NCBI RefSeq assembly: GCF_046348265.1
Contig: NZ_JAXMEO010000005.1
Strand: one strand, 5' to 3'
DNA from: Pelomonas sp937871895
GTDB taxonomy: Bacteria; Pseudomonadota; Gammaproteobacteria; Burkholderiales; Burkholderiaceae_C
DNA length: 64,000 nt
Shown here in pieces: positions 43,178-52,770 of the stretch (positions are counted from its first letter, which is position 1; each line of letters starts with the position of its first letter). A program made the translations under genes and the position numbers. The notes below the pieces were generated by a model. That model ran no database searches. It was not told the DNA's origin and worked only from the letters and a program-made list of their open reading frames with translations.

Positions 43178-44680
43178 TCAGACCTCGGTGGTCTGCGGAT
43201 CCAGATAGCGCCGCCGAAAGCTCTCGAAGGGCTCGGTGTCGCTGGCTTCGATGCGGGCCTGCTCCAGCAGGGAATCGAGCGCCATGGCCTCGTAGCGGGC
43301 GCGTTGCTTCTCGGTGAAGGGCAGGGCCATCAGGTCGGCCAGGGTCTGGTCGGAGCGGCGGCGGATGAAGCGCACATAGCTGCCTTCGAACTCGCGGCCC
43401 ATGGCGGCCAGGATGCGGGCCGAGGGTGTGAGGTCGGGGTCGGCCAAGCGCTGGCGTGCGGTTTCGAGGGCGGCGCGGTAGGCGGTGCTGGCGTGGGCGG
43501 CGTCCAGCGCGGCGGCCTGCACCTCGCAGGCATCGAGCAACTCACGGCCCCAATCCTGCAGGCTGCGCTCCTCGCCGCTCATGTGTTCGAGCATCAGGCC
43601 CGGCTCGCGGCCGCGTGCGGCCACGCGGTGCTGGTTGCGGCTGTTGGCGTCGATCTCTTGTGGCGTGTCGGGCGGGCTCTCGGCGTGCAGGCAGTGCAGC
43701 AGGAAGAGGTCGAGAAAACGGATGGTCTCGGCGCCGATGCCGACGGGCTCGAAGGGGTCGAGGTCCATCAGTCGCACCTCGACGTACTCGACCCCGCGCT
43801 CGCGCAGCGCGTGCAGCGGGCGCTCGCCGCTGCGGATGGTGCGCTTGGCGCGGATGGTGCCGTAGAACTCGTTCTCGATTTGCAGCAGGCTGGTGGAGAG
43901 TTGGGCATAGTCGCCCCCCGGCGTGCGGATGCCGATGGCCTCGTAGGCGGGATAGGGCCGTGTCAGCGCGTCCTGCAGCGAGTTGGCATAGCAGCGCAGG
44001 CTGTTGTAGCTCGGGCGGATGCTGGCCTGGGCATCGCTCTGGTAGCCCAGCGGGCCCATGCGCAGCGAGGTGGCATGCGGGCGGTGCAGGCTCTTGCCCA
44101 TGAAGGGCTGCAGGCCATGGTCGCGGCCCTCGACGAAGCTGCTGCACAGCGCCGGGCTGGCGCCAAACAGGTAGAGGATCAGCCAGCCGTGACGGCGGAA
44201 GTTGCGGATCAGGTCGAAGTAGCGCTCGCTGGAGACACCCGGCAGCGACCAGTTGTAGTGGATGCCCGAGATGGTTTGCATGCGCCGGCCATAGCGCTGC
44301 CCGAGGCCCATGCGGTAGATGCTCTTGGCGCGACCGACATTGCTGGAGCCGTAGCGCCCGATGGGAATGGTTTCGTCGGCCGGCAGGCCGCAGGGCATGG
44401 AGCCGACCCAGAGCCGCTCCTCGCCCTGCTCGGTGAGCACGTGGTAGACGGCCTGGTGGATCTCGGTCAGCTCCTGCAGGCAGGCTTCGACGCCGGCATG
44501 CACGCCGGTGATCAGCTCCAGTTGGGACTCGCTGTAGTCGGTGGTGATGTGCGGATGGGTGAGCGCCGAACCCAGGGCCTGCGGGTGCGGGGTCAGGGCC
44601 AGCGCGCCGCTCGGGAGCACGCGCAGGCTTTCTTTCTCGATGCCTCGGCGGATGCCGAGCAGGTGTTCGGTTTCAGGCAT
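43178..44680 (-). CDS. gshA: Glutamate-cysteine ligase
   Basis: First step of glutathione synthesis: ATP-dependent joining of glutamate and cysteine. The 500-residue protein belongs to the E. coli GshA type: it begins LLGIRRGIEKESLRVLPSGAL, then DYSESQLELITGV and RYGRRMQTISGIHYNWSLP, and ends FRRRYLDPQTTEV. No fusion to the ATP-grasp gshB domain is seen. It stands alone, convergent with proC. About 100 bp of spacer precedes it, with no clear promoter. Confidence 0.95.
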   Translation of the reverse strand: MPETEHLLGIRRGIEKESLRVLPSGALALTPHPQALGSALTHPHITTDYSESQLELITGVHAGVEACLQELTEIHQAVYHVLTEQGEERLWVGSMPCGLPADETIPIGRYGSSNVGRAKSIYRMGLGQRYGRRMQTISGIHYNWSLPGVSSERYFDLIRNFRRHGWLILYLFGASPALCSSFVEGRDHGLQPFMGKSLHRPHATSLRMGPLGYQSDAQASIRPSYNSLRCYANSLQDALTRPYPAYEAIGIRTPGGDYAQLSTSLLQIENEFYGTIRAKRTIRSGERPLHALRERGVEYVEVRLMDLDPFEPVGIGAETIRFLDLFLLHCLHAESPPDTPQEIDANSRNQHRVAARGREPGLMLEHMSGEERSLQDWGRELLDACEVQAAALDAAHASTAYRAALETARQRLADPDLTPSARILAAMGREFEGSYVRFIRRRSDQTLADLMALPFTEKQRARYEAMALDSLLEQARIEASDTEPFESFRRRYLDPQTTEV

Positions 44681-44787
44681 CCCGGCACGCTAGCAGACTC
44701 AGGCGACGCAGCCACGCAGGGTTTGTGCAGGCCCGACCCGGGGCGGGGAGATGGCCAAGGGGCGCTGCAGACTTGCCGCGACGCGTG

Positions 44788-46800
44788 CTAACCGAGGCTG
44801 ACGCGCACCTCGACGTCGCCGCGTTGGCAGGCGGCCTCGAAGTCTTCGTTCGCCTCGCCCAGCACGGTGCCGGGCCGCGCCGTGATGATGCCGACGGCGC
44901 GGTAGCGGCCATCGGCCTTGGCCTTGTAGAGCGCCATGTCGACCCAGTTGACGGCCTGCTCCCAGCTGAGGCGCAAGGTCGGGTGCAGCGGGAAGCTGGC
45001 CCAGCCGAGCGAGGCCGTCACGGCCAGGGGGCCGGCCTCGGTGGCAATCGGGCGGCTGCCGATGGCGCGCAGCAGGCGCTCGGCCAGGTGCTGGAGTGCG
45101 GCGGGGTCCAGCTCGGGCGCAAAGATCAGGAACTCTTCGCCGCCCCAGCGCACCACCAGGTCGCTGCCGCGCACCACCTGTTCGATGCGCCGTGCGGTCT
45201 CGATGATCACCGCGTCCCCGGCGGCGTGGCCGTGTTCGTCGTTGATGCGCTTGAAGTGGTCGAGGTCCAGCATCAGCAGGGCGCCCTGGAACTCGCGCTC
45301 CGCGTGCCGCGCCATCACGGCCAGCAGGTGGCGGCGGTTGGAGAGATTGGTCAGCGGGTCGCGCTCGCTCTGGGTGCGAAGCGCGTGCTCGCTGGCCTGC
45401 AGCGCGCGCTGGGCGTGGCGGCTGCGCAGCAGGAAAGCGGCTGCCAGTGCCAGCGTCAGCAGCACCAGCAGACCCACGGCCAGGCCGATGCGCGCGGTGA
45501 GCTGGCGGTTGGCCAATTGCTGGTCCTGCAGGTCCACATCGCGCCCCAGCAGTTCGATGTGGCGCTGCTTGGCCTCGGTGTCGTACTGGTGCCGCAGCTC
45601 GCGCAGGCTGCTCTCGCGGCTGAGGTCGTCGGCCTTGTTGGCCAGCTCGATCTGCGCGTGATAGGCCGCCAGCGCCTCCTTGTAGCGCCCGAGCTCGCCC
45701 CAGGTCTCGGCCAGCTCGGCCTGCTCACGCGAGCGGCGGACCAGGTCGTCGGGGTCCACGGGCAGGGCGGCCAGCTGGTCCAGCTGTGCGCGCGCGGCAT
45801 CAAACTCGCGCAGCTTCAGGTGGGCCACCGCAAGGTTGTGCCTCACGCCGCGCTCGAAGCTGATGTCCTTGAAGCGCTGCAGCACCGGCAGAGCCAGCGC
45901 CCCCACGGCCAGCGCATCGCGCGGGCGGCCCTGGTGCATCAGCACGTCCACCAGGTTGGCGCGCCACTGGGCCTGCAGGTGGGGCAGGTTCAGCGGCTCC
46001 AGCGATTCAAGAGCCGTTTCCAGCGCCGGCTGGGCATTGGCGAAGTCCCCCGAGAGCCGCGCCAGGCGGTAGCGGATCAGATGCGCCCGTGCCACCGAGA
46101 GCGCGTCACCTTGGGCCTCCGCATACATCGCCCCCAATGTTTTGCGGGCGTCTTCCAGCCGAGCCTGGTCGTGCTGGGCCACGGCAATCATGCCGAGCGT
46201 GGCGCTGGCCAGCGGGCTGTCCTTGGCGGCTTGCGCGAGTGCCAGGGCATGGCGCAGCAGGTCCTCGGCGGCTTGCGGCGCGGCGTGGGCCGACTGCTCG
46301 CGCGCCATCAGGCGCAGTGCGGTCCAGGCGATGCGGTAGGGGCAGCCGGCACGCACGCTGCTCAGCTCGTCGCCGCGCCGGCAGGGCGGCTCCAGGGCCT
46401 CCAGCGCTTGGCGGGCCGGTGTGCCGGCCAGGCGGGACTGTCGCTCCAGAGACTGGGCACGCAACAGCCAGCCGGCCGCCTTGCCGTAGGGCCTCTGGGC
46501 CAGGGCCTCAGCAATGGCATTGGCCTGTGTGTAGTCAGCCTGGGCGAGCAGGATCTGGCCCCGCGCCAGCCACCAGGCCACGGCGCGGCGCGGCGCGCTG
46601 CCGGACTCGGGCGGCCAGCGGCGCAGCAGCTCGGCCAAGGCCTCGTCGGGGTGGTCGTAGGCCTGCTGTACCAGCTGCGCGAGCTCGGCGTCCTCAGCCG
46701 TTTGCGCGTGGGCCGGCCGGGGTGTCAGCGCCAGCAGTACCAGCAGCGCAGCCAGCAGGGCCCCGGTCAGGGCAATCAGGCGGTCACTGCGCCAGCGCAT
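44788..46800 (-). CDS. Periplasmic-sensor diguanylate cyclase (TPR-TM-GGDEF)
   Basis: Makes the second messenger cyclic di-GMP. The 670-residue protein has a signal anchor, a large periplasmic helical repeat region of TPR type (about 35-440), one membrane helix (LAVGLLVLLTLALAAAFLL, about 462-480) and a cytoplasmic GGDEF domain. The active site is WGGEEF, and RGSD five residues before it forms the RxxD inhibitory site, so product feedback is likely. There is no EAL domain. It overlaps the upstream, similar gene by 17 bp, so the two are translated together. The signal sensed is unknown. Confidence 0.9.
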   Translation of the reverse strand: MRWRSDRLIALTGALLAALLVLLALTPRPAHAQTAEDAELAQLVQQAYDHPDEALAELLRRWPPESGSAPRRAVAWWLARGQILLAQADYTQANAIAEALAQRPYGKAAGWLLRAQSLERQSRLAGTPARQALEALEPPCRRGDELSSVRAGCPYRIAWTALRLMAREQSAHAAPQAAEDLLRHALALAQAAKDSPLASATLGMIAVAQHDQARLEDARKTLGAMYAEAQGDALSVARAHLIRYRLARLSGDFANAQPALETALESLEPLNLPHLQAQWRANLVDVLMHQGRPRDALAVGALALPVLQRFKDISFERGVRHNLAVAHLKLREFDAARAQLDQLAALPVDPDDLVRRSREQAELAETWGELGRYKEALAAYHAQIELANKADDLSRESSLRELRHQYDTEAKQRHIELLGRDVDLQDQQLANRQLTARIGLAVGLLVLLTLALAAAFLLRSRHAQRALQASEHALRTQSERDPLTNLSNRRHLLAVMARHAEREFQGALLMLDLDHFKRINDEHGHAAGDAVIIETARRIEQVVRGSDLVVRWGGEEFLIFAPELDPAALQHLAERLLRAIGSRPIATEAGPLAVTASLGWASFPLHPTLRLSWEQAVNWVDMALYKAKADGRYRAVGIITARPGTVLGEANEDFEAACQRGDVEVRVSLG

Positions 46801-48871
46801 GGCCGTCCTCCTTGGGGGGGTGCTGGGGCTGCGGCGCCGGCGTACCGGCCTGGCTGCCGAGCTTGGGCCCCTCCAGCGAGACCAGGGTCACGTCGCCCGC
46901 CTGCCAGGCCCCTTCGAGCCTGGCGGCGAGCTCGGCGGCCTGCAGCGGGTCGGTCGCCAGCATGCGCTCCAGCCCATAGGCGCGATTGCGGCCGTGCACC
47001 TTGGCCAGGTACATCACGGTGTCGACCAGGTCGATCGCGCGCTCCCAGGGCAGCCGCAGCCCATGCGGGGCGAGTGGCAGGCTGACGAAGCCGATGGACG
47101 CGCTGGCGGTGATGTGCAGAGACTCGTAGTCCACCGGCGTGCGGCCCACCACATCCAGCAGGCGCTGGGCCAGCGCGCGGGCCAGCAGGGGTTCGGTGGT
47201 GCGCGCGTACACCAGGAACTCCTCGCCGCCCCAGCGCACCACGAGGTCGTCGTCACGCATCTGGTGGCGCAGCCGGCGCGCCAGCTCGATGAGCACCTGG
47301 TCGCCCCCGGCGTGACCGTAGCTGTCGTTGATGCGCTTGAAGTGGTCGATGTCGATCAGGAAGAGGCTGCCCTGTAGCTCGGTGCCTTGCTGGCGCATCA
47401 CGGCCTTGAAGTGCCGGCGGTTGGACAGGCCGGTGAGCGAGTCGCTCTCGCTCTGGTGTTTGAGGGCCGCGTTGCGCACCGCGAGGCGGGCATTGGCGTG
47501 GCGGGCGCGGCGCAGGGCCTGCACCACCAGCGCGGCCGACACCAGCACGCAGCCGCCGATCAGGGCCCACAGCCCGAGTTGCAGGTTGCGCTGGCTGATC
47601 TGCGCGGCCTTGAGCGCCTTGTCGCGCGCCAGCAGCTCCAGGTCGCGGTCGCGGCGGTCGGCATCAAAGCGCTCCTGCGCTTCGAGCAAGCGGCGCTGCA
47701 GTTGCTCGCGCCGCAGTGGCTGCGCGAGCTTGAGGCCTTCGCGGTAGGCCTCGGCGGCGCCGGGCAGGTCCTGCATCCGCTCCAGGTAGCGGGCCAGCTC
47801 CAGCCAGTCCTCCGCCGCAGTGGCGAGCGCGCCGTGCTGCAGCTCGGCCTGCACGGCGGCCTTGGCCAGCGCGCGGCCCTCGGCCAGCCGGCCCATCAGG
47901 ACCTTGGCCAATCCGATGTTGAAGCGCGCCAGGTTGGCGGTGCCGGGGTCGTCGCTGGCGCCCACCAGGGCCAGGCTTTGCTGCGCCAGGTCCAGCGCCA
48001 CGCTGGGCTTGCCATGGCGCAGGTGGTAGTCGGACAGATTGGCCAGCGCCAAGGCGCGCAGCCGCGCGGCACCCGCCTCGGTGGCCAGTTGCAGGGCTTG
48101 CGAGTAGGACTGCAGTGCGATGGCGCTGTCCTCGCTGTGGATGAGGGCGCGGCCGGTGTGCACCTCGTACAGCGTGATGGGGTCGGGGTCGGATTCAGCG
48201 GCGGTCAGGGCGCGGCTGATCCAGAGCCGGCTCCGCTCGTCCTGCCGCAGCCGGCGGGCCAGCGCCGCCATGTCGGCCAGCGACAGCGCCACGCGCCAGG
48301 GGTGGGCCAGCTGCTCGGCGAGCTTGAGCGCCAGTTGCGCCTCGGACTGCGCCAGCTCCAGCGCCCCGGCGTCCAGCGCCGTGTAGGACGCCTGGCGGTG
48401 ATAGCGCCAGCGCTGCAGGGGCAAGGCGCCTTCACGCTGCACCACCGAGACCTTGGCGAGCGCCTTGCGGGCCTCACGCAGGTCGCCCCGGCGGCGTTGG
48501 TACTCGGCCCACACGCAGGCGGCGGCCACCTGGGCCGAGGGCTGCAACTCGTCGAGCGGCCAGTCCTGCAGCCACTTCACGATGGTGGTGACCTGGGCCA
48601 GGTCCCCGTCCTGCGCCGCCAGCAGACCGAGCAGGGTCTGGGCCTCCAGGCGTTCGGCGCTGTCCACGGCCAGGCGCGGCTCCAATGCGCGCAGCTGCTC
48701 GGCCAGCGGCGCGGGGTCGGCGCGTTGACGGCGCTCCACGGCCTCCAGCTGTTGCCAGGCCTTGCTGGGTGGCTCAGCACTGGCCGGCGCCAGCGGCAGC
48801 AAACCGAGCAGGGCCGACAGGACCAGCGGCGCCCAGCGGCGGACGCGACCGAAGGAGCAATGGCGGTTCAC
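46784..48871 (-). CDS. Periplasmic-sensor diguanylate cyclase, tandem paralogue
   Basis: Same layout as the downstream gene: signal peptide (LVLSALLGLLPLAPASA), a TPR-like helical region (about 40-430), one membrane helix (LWALIGGCVLVSAALVVQAL) and a GGDEF domain with WGGEEF and an upstream RDDD (RxxD) site. 695 residues. The extra C-terminal tail ends in a Pro/Gln-rich stretch that overlaps the next gene's start. The periplasmic parts of the two paralogues share layout but diverge, so they may sense different cues. Confidence 0.9.
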   Translation of the reverse strand: MNRHCSFGRVRRWAPLVLSALLGLLPLAPASAEPPSKAWQQLEAVERRQRADPAPLAEQLRALEPRLAVDSAERLEAQTLLGLLAAQDGDLAQVTTIVKWLQDWPLDELQPSAQVAAACVWAEYQRRRGDLREARKALAKVSVVQREGALPLQRWRYHRQASYTALDAGALELAQSEAQLALKLAEQLAHPWRVALSLADMAALARRLRQDERSRLWISRALTAAESDPDPITLYEVHTGRALIHSEDSAIALQSYSQALQLATEAGAARLRALALANLSDYHLRHGKPSVALDLAQQSLALVGASDDPGTANLARFNIGLAKVLMGRLAEGRALAKAAVQAELQHGALATAAEDWLELARYLERMQDLPGAAEAYREGLKLAQPLRREQLQRRLLEAQERFDADRRDRDLELLARDKALKAAQISQRNLQLGLWALIGGCVLVSAALVVQALRRARHANARLAVRNAALKHQSESDSLTGLSNRRHFKAVMRQQGTELQGSLFLIDIDHFKRINDSYGHAGGDQVLIELARRLRHQMRDDDLVVRWGGEEFLVYARTTEPLLARALAQRLLDVVGRTPVDYESLHITASASIGFVSLPLAPHGLRLPWERAIDLVDTVMYLAKVHGRNRAYGLERMLATDPLQAAELAARLEGAWQAGDVTLVSLEGPKLGSQAGTPAPQPQHPPKEDGHALAQ

Positions 48872-49012
48872 ACGAGGGCGGGGCGGGAGGAGTCGATCAA
48901 TGCAGGGCCGTGCGGCCCCACCAACTGGGCAGCACAGCCAACCCGGGCCGGACGACAGCTGCGTCCAGCCCAGGGATGGTAGGGCACGTCGCCGCTGCGG
49001 CGCGCTACAGCC

Positions 49013-50713
49013 TCAGGCCGCTGCCACGCCCTGATACCCGCGCGGGATGGCGCCCAGCAGGCGGCGCGTGTAGTCCTCACGCGGGGCGGCCATCAGCTCG
49101 GCCGTGGCGGCCTGTTCGACGACGGCGCCGTTCTGCATCACCAGCACCTCGTCGGAGATGAACTTCACCACCGCCAGGTCGTGGCTGATGAACAGGTAGC
49201 TGAGGCCGAATTCGTCCTGCAGGTCCTTGAGCAGGTTCAGCACCTGGGCCTGGACCGAGACGTCCAGCGCCGAGACCGCCTCGTCCAGCACCAGCACCTC
49301 GGGCTGCAGCGTCAGGCAGCGCGCGATGGCGATGCGCTGGCGCTGGCCGCCCGAAAACTCGTGCGGGTACTTGTGCATGGCCGCCTCGTCGAGACCGACC
49401 TTCTGCAGCAGCGCCACGGCGCGCGCCGTGCGGTCGGCCGTGTCACTGCCGATGCCATGGATCTCCATCGGCTCGCGCAGCGTCTGGCCGATGGTGAAGC
49501 GCGGGTTCAGGCTGGCATAGGGGTTCTGGAAGACGACCTGGATGCGGCGGCGCATGGCCTGCATGGCCTGTCGGTCGAGGCTGAACAGGTCCTGCCCGCC
49601 AAAGCGGGCTTCGCCGCTGGCCGTGCCGCCGCCCGGCTCGTGCAGGCGCAAGAGCGCGAGGCCCAGCGTCGTCTTGCCCGAGCCCGACTCGCCCACGATG
49701 CCGAGCGTGTGGCCCTTGCGGAGCTGGAAGTCCACCCCCCGCACGGCCTGGAACTCCGCCCGGCCGAAGATGCCGCGCTTGAGCCAGAAGCTCTTCTTGA
49801 GCCCGCGCACGTCCAGCACCACGGGGGCGTTGGCGTCCTTGGGGCGGGCCGGGGTGGCACTGCTGCTGCGGCCGGCGATGAAGTCATCGATCACGGTCAA
49901 CCGTGCGGGGCTCTCGGTCAGGCTCGGGCGGCAGGCCAGCAGGGCGCGGGTGTAGGCGTCCTGCGGCTGCGCAAAGATCTGCGCCACGGGGGCCTGCTCG
50001 CGCACTTCGCCGTGGCGCATCACTACCACGTGGTCCGACACCTCGCCGACGACCCCGAGGTCGTGCGAGATGAAGAGCAGGCTCATCTTGTGCGTCTCTT
50101 TCAGCCGTGCCAGCAGGTCCATCACCTGACGCTGGATGGTCACGTCCAGCGCCGTGGTGGGCTCGTCGGCGATCAAGAGCTTGGGCGCGCACGCCAGGGC
50201 CACAGCAATCATCACGCGCTGCTGCTGGCCGCCCGACATCTCGTGCGGGTAGCTGCCAAGGCGGCGCTTGGGTTCGGGGATGCCCACCTCATTGAGCAGC
50301 TCCTCGGCCCGCACCAGCGCCTGCTTGCGGCTCATTCCCAGGTGCTTGATCAGCGGCTCGCAGATCTGCGTGGCCACGGTAAACACCGGGTTCAGCGAAC
50401 TCATCGGGTCCTGGAAGACGCAGGCAATCTCCTTGCCGCGAAGCATCTGCATCTCAGGCTGCGACGCCTGCAGCAAGTCGCGCCCCTGGAACAGGATCTG
50501 CCCGCTGCGCTCGGCATTGCTCGGCAGCAGGTTCAGGATGGACATCGCCGTCACGCTCTTGCCCGAGCCCGATTCGCCCACCAGGGCCACGGTGCTGTTC
50601 TCTGGCACCTCAAAGCTCACGCCCTTGACGGCCAGCTGGCGCTGCACTTCGCCCGCAACCTTGCCCATGCGGAAGGCGACCTTGAGGTCCTGGATGGAAA
50701 GCAGGGGGCTCAT
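49013..50713 (-). CDS. yejF: Peptide ABC transporter, fused double ATPase (YejF type)
   Basis: ATPase of an oligopeptide/microcin C type importer, with two nucleotide-binding domains in one chain of 566 residues. Walker A sites GESGSGKS occur at about residue 45 and again at about 350; signature motifs are MSGGQQQR and FSGGQRQR. The fused form is characteristic of YejF, as against separate DppD and DppF. The start overlaps the permease stop by 4 bp, and the order yejB-yejE-yejF on one strand is complete. Confidence 0.92.
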   Translation of the reverse strand: MSPLLSIQDLKVAFRMGKVAGEVQRQLAVKGVSFEVPENSTVALVGESGSGKSVTAMSILNLLPSNAERSGQILFQGRDLLQASQPEMQMLRGKEIACVFQDPMSSLNPVFTVATQICEPLIKHLGMSRKQALVRAEELLNEVGIPEPKRRLGSYPHEMSGGQQQRVMIAVALACAPKLLIADEPTTALDVTIQRQVMDLLARLKETHKMSLLFISHDLGVVGEVSDHVVVMRHGEVREQAPVAQIFAQPQDAYTRALLACRPSLTESPARLTVIDDFIAGRSSSATPARPKDANAPVVLDVRGLKKSFWLKRGIFGRAEFQAVRGVDFQLRKGHTLGIVGESGSGKTTLGLALLRLHEPGGGTASGEARFGGQDLFSLDRQAMQAMRRRIQVVFQNPYASLNPRFTIGQTLREPMEIHGIGSDTADRTARAVALLQKVGLDEAAMHKYPHEFSGGQRQRIAIARCLTLQPEVLVLDEAVSALDVSVQAQVLNLLKDLQDEFGLSYLFISHDLAVVKFISDEVLVMQNGAVVEQAATAELMAAPREDYTRRLLGAIPRGYQGVAAA

Positions 50714-51738
50714 TCCAGACCTCGCAGCTTGGGGTCGAGCGCATCACGCAACGCGTCGGTGAAGAGGGCAAACGCCGTGACGAACACGGCCATGCAGACG
50801 GTCACCGCCGTGAGCTGCCACCAGTGGCCGAGGATCAGCTCGTTCTGGGCTTCGGCCAGCATGGTGCCCCAGGAGACCTGGTCCACGCTGACGCCGAGGC
50901 CGAGGTAGGACAGGATGACCTCGCTCTTGATGAAGCTCACCACATGCAGCGAGAGCTGCACCAGGGCCACGTGCGAGACATTGGGCAGGATGTGCTTGAA
51001 GATGCGCGAGCCGGTGGAGGCGCCGATGGCCTCGGCGCTGCGCACGTACTCGCGCGAGCGGTGTTTGATGAACTCGGCGCGGATCAGGCGGTAGATGCCG
51101 GTCCAGCCCGTGAAGGCCAGGATCAGCACGACCGAGGTGACGCCGCGCGGGAAGATGGCCGCGAAGGTGAAGAGCAGCAGGATGGTGGGGATGGCCGTGA
51201 AGACGTTGTAGACCCACTCCAGCAGGTCGCCGAGCTTGCCGCCAAAGAAGCCCGAGAGTGCGCCCAGCAAGGTGCCGATCAAGGTGGCCACCACGGCGGC
51301 GGCCAGGCCCACCACCACCGAGACCTCGGCGCCCTTGATGACCTTGGCCAGCACGTCGCGGCCCAGCCGGTCGCCGCCCAAGGGCAGGGTGGGCTGGCGA
51401 ACGGCGTCTTCGGTCTTGAACTTGGCCGCCGCAGCAGCCCACTCGGCGTAGCGCGGCGCCAGGGGGTCGATGTCGCTCAGATCGACGGCCGGGCCCTTGG
51501 GTTCGATGATGGCGCCCACGTCCTCGGCTGGCCTGGGGCCGACGAAGCTGGGCGGCGCATCGGGCACGCCGACCTCGCGCTGCCAATCAGCGGCGATGAC
51601 GTCCAGTGCCGCAGCCAGCACCAGCACCAGGAAGGCGGCCACGATGGCCATGCAGGTCATGCCCACGCGGTCGGCGCGCAGGCGCTTCCAGGCGGCAGCC
51701 CAGACGCCGCCCGAAGAGGTTTGGGCGGGCGCGCTCAT
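50710..51738 (-). CDS. yejE: Peptide ABC transporter permease (YejE type)
   Basis: Second inner-membrane permease of the peptide importer, 342 residues. The N-terminal helix and a long periplasmic insertion (about 55-135) precede the BPD_transp_1 domain; the EAA-type loop is EAIGASTGSRIFKHILPN. It ends LFTDALRDALDPKLRGLE, typical of DppC/YejE. The ends overlap both neighbours by 4 bp. Confidence 0.92.
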   Translation of the reverse strand: MSAPAQTSSGGVWAAAWKRLRADRVGMTCMAIVAAFLVLVLAAALDVIAADWQREVGVPDAPPSFVGPRPAEDVGAIIEPKGPAVDLSDIDPLAPRYAEWAAAAAKFKTEDAVRQPTLPLGGDRLGRDVLAKVIKGAEVSVVVGLAAAVVATLIGTLLGALSGFFGGKLGDLLEWVYNVFTAIPTILLLFTFAAIFPRGVTSVVLILAFTGWTGIYRLIRAEFIKHRSREYVRSAEAIGASTGSRIFKHILPNVSHVALVQLSLHVVSFIKSEVILSYLGLGVSVDQVSWGTMLAEAQNELILGHWWQLTAVTVCMAVFVTAFALFTDALRDALDPKLRGLE

Positions 51739-52673
51739 TTGAAAACCACCCGCGGGTCAACAAGTTTGTAGAGCAGGTCCACGATCAGGTTGACCGTCAT
51801 GGTCAGCGCGGCCAGGTAGATGGCGAAGGCCTGGATCACCGGGTAGTCGCCCCGGTTCACCGCCAGCAGGATCTCGCGGCCGAGGCCGGGGATGGAGAAG
51901 AACACTTCGATCAGGAAGGAGCCCACGAAGACCCCCGGCAGCAGCACGGCCACATTGGTGAGGATGGGGATCAGGGCATTGCGCAGCACGTGCTTGAGCA
52001 GCACGGTGCGCTCGGAGAGGCCCTTGGCGCGCGCGGTGCGCACGTAGTCGTGGCCCAGCTCGTCCAGGAAAAAGCTGCGGTACAGCCGCAACTGCGGCGC
52101 CAGGCCCACGGCCACCACCACGAGGATGGGCAGCGGCGCGTAGGTGGTGAGGTTGACCCAGAAGCTCTTGGTCCAGCCCTGCACCGGGAACCAGCCCAGC
52201 CGGAAGGCGAACAGGTACTGCGCCAGGATCACGTAGACCAGCAGCGAGATCGACACCGCCACCGTGGTGCAGACCATCACCGCCCGGTCCGTCAGGCTGC
52301 CGCGCACGGTGGCCACGGCCATCGCAAAGGGGATGGCCAGCAGCACTTCCAGGATCAGGATGGGCACGGTCACCGTTAGCGTGGCCGGCATGCGGCTCGC
52401 AAAGAGCGCGCTCACCGGCTCCTGCGTGGCCCAGCTCTTGCCCCAGTCGAAGGTGACGATCTGCTTCAGGAAGATCAGCAACTGCTCCCAGACCGGCTTG
52501 TCCAGGCCCAGTTGCTGGCGGATCGAGGCGATCTGCTCCGGCGTCGCGTTCATGCCCCCGAGGATGATGGACGGGTCGCTGCCGAAGTATTTGAAGAGGA
52601 AGAACACCAGCAGCACGACCCCCAGCAGGGTGGGGATCATTTGCCACAGGCGCCGGATCACATAGGCCGCCAT
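51735..52673 (-). CDS. yejB: Peptide ABC transporter permease (YejB type)
   Basis: First permease of the peptide importer, 312 residues, starting MAAYVIRRLWQMIPTLLGVVLLVFFLF, the DppB/YejB N-terminal helix. The EAA-type loop is TARAKGLSERTVLLKHVLRNALIPI and the C-terminus is VDLLYKLVDPRVVFK. It is the first gene of a three-gene operon, divergent from the two binding-protein genes across 97 bp that must hold both promoters. Confidence 0.92.
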   Translation of the reverse strand: MAAYVIRRLWQMIPTLLGVVLLVFFLFKYFGSDPSIILGGMNATPEQIASIRQQLGLDKPVWEQLLIFLKQIVTFDWGKSWATQEPVSALFASRMPATLTVTVPILILEVLLAIPFAMAVATVRGSLTDRAVMVCTTVAVSISLLVYVILAQYLFAFRLGWFPVQGWTKSFWVNLTTYAPLPILVVVAVGLAPQLRLYRSFFLDELGHDYVRTARAKGLSERTVLLKHVLRNALIPILTNVAVLLPGVFVGSFLIEVFFSIPGLGREILLAVNRGDYPVIQAFAIYLAALTMTVNLIVDLLYKLVDPRVVFK

Positions 52674-52770
52674 CTGCGGACCTCCGAACGGAAACCAAAG
52701 CCGGCGCGCAGTCTATCCGCGCCGCGAACTTAGACTTCGCGCTTTATTGGAGTTCCCGGTCCAGTCCCTC

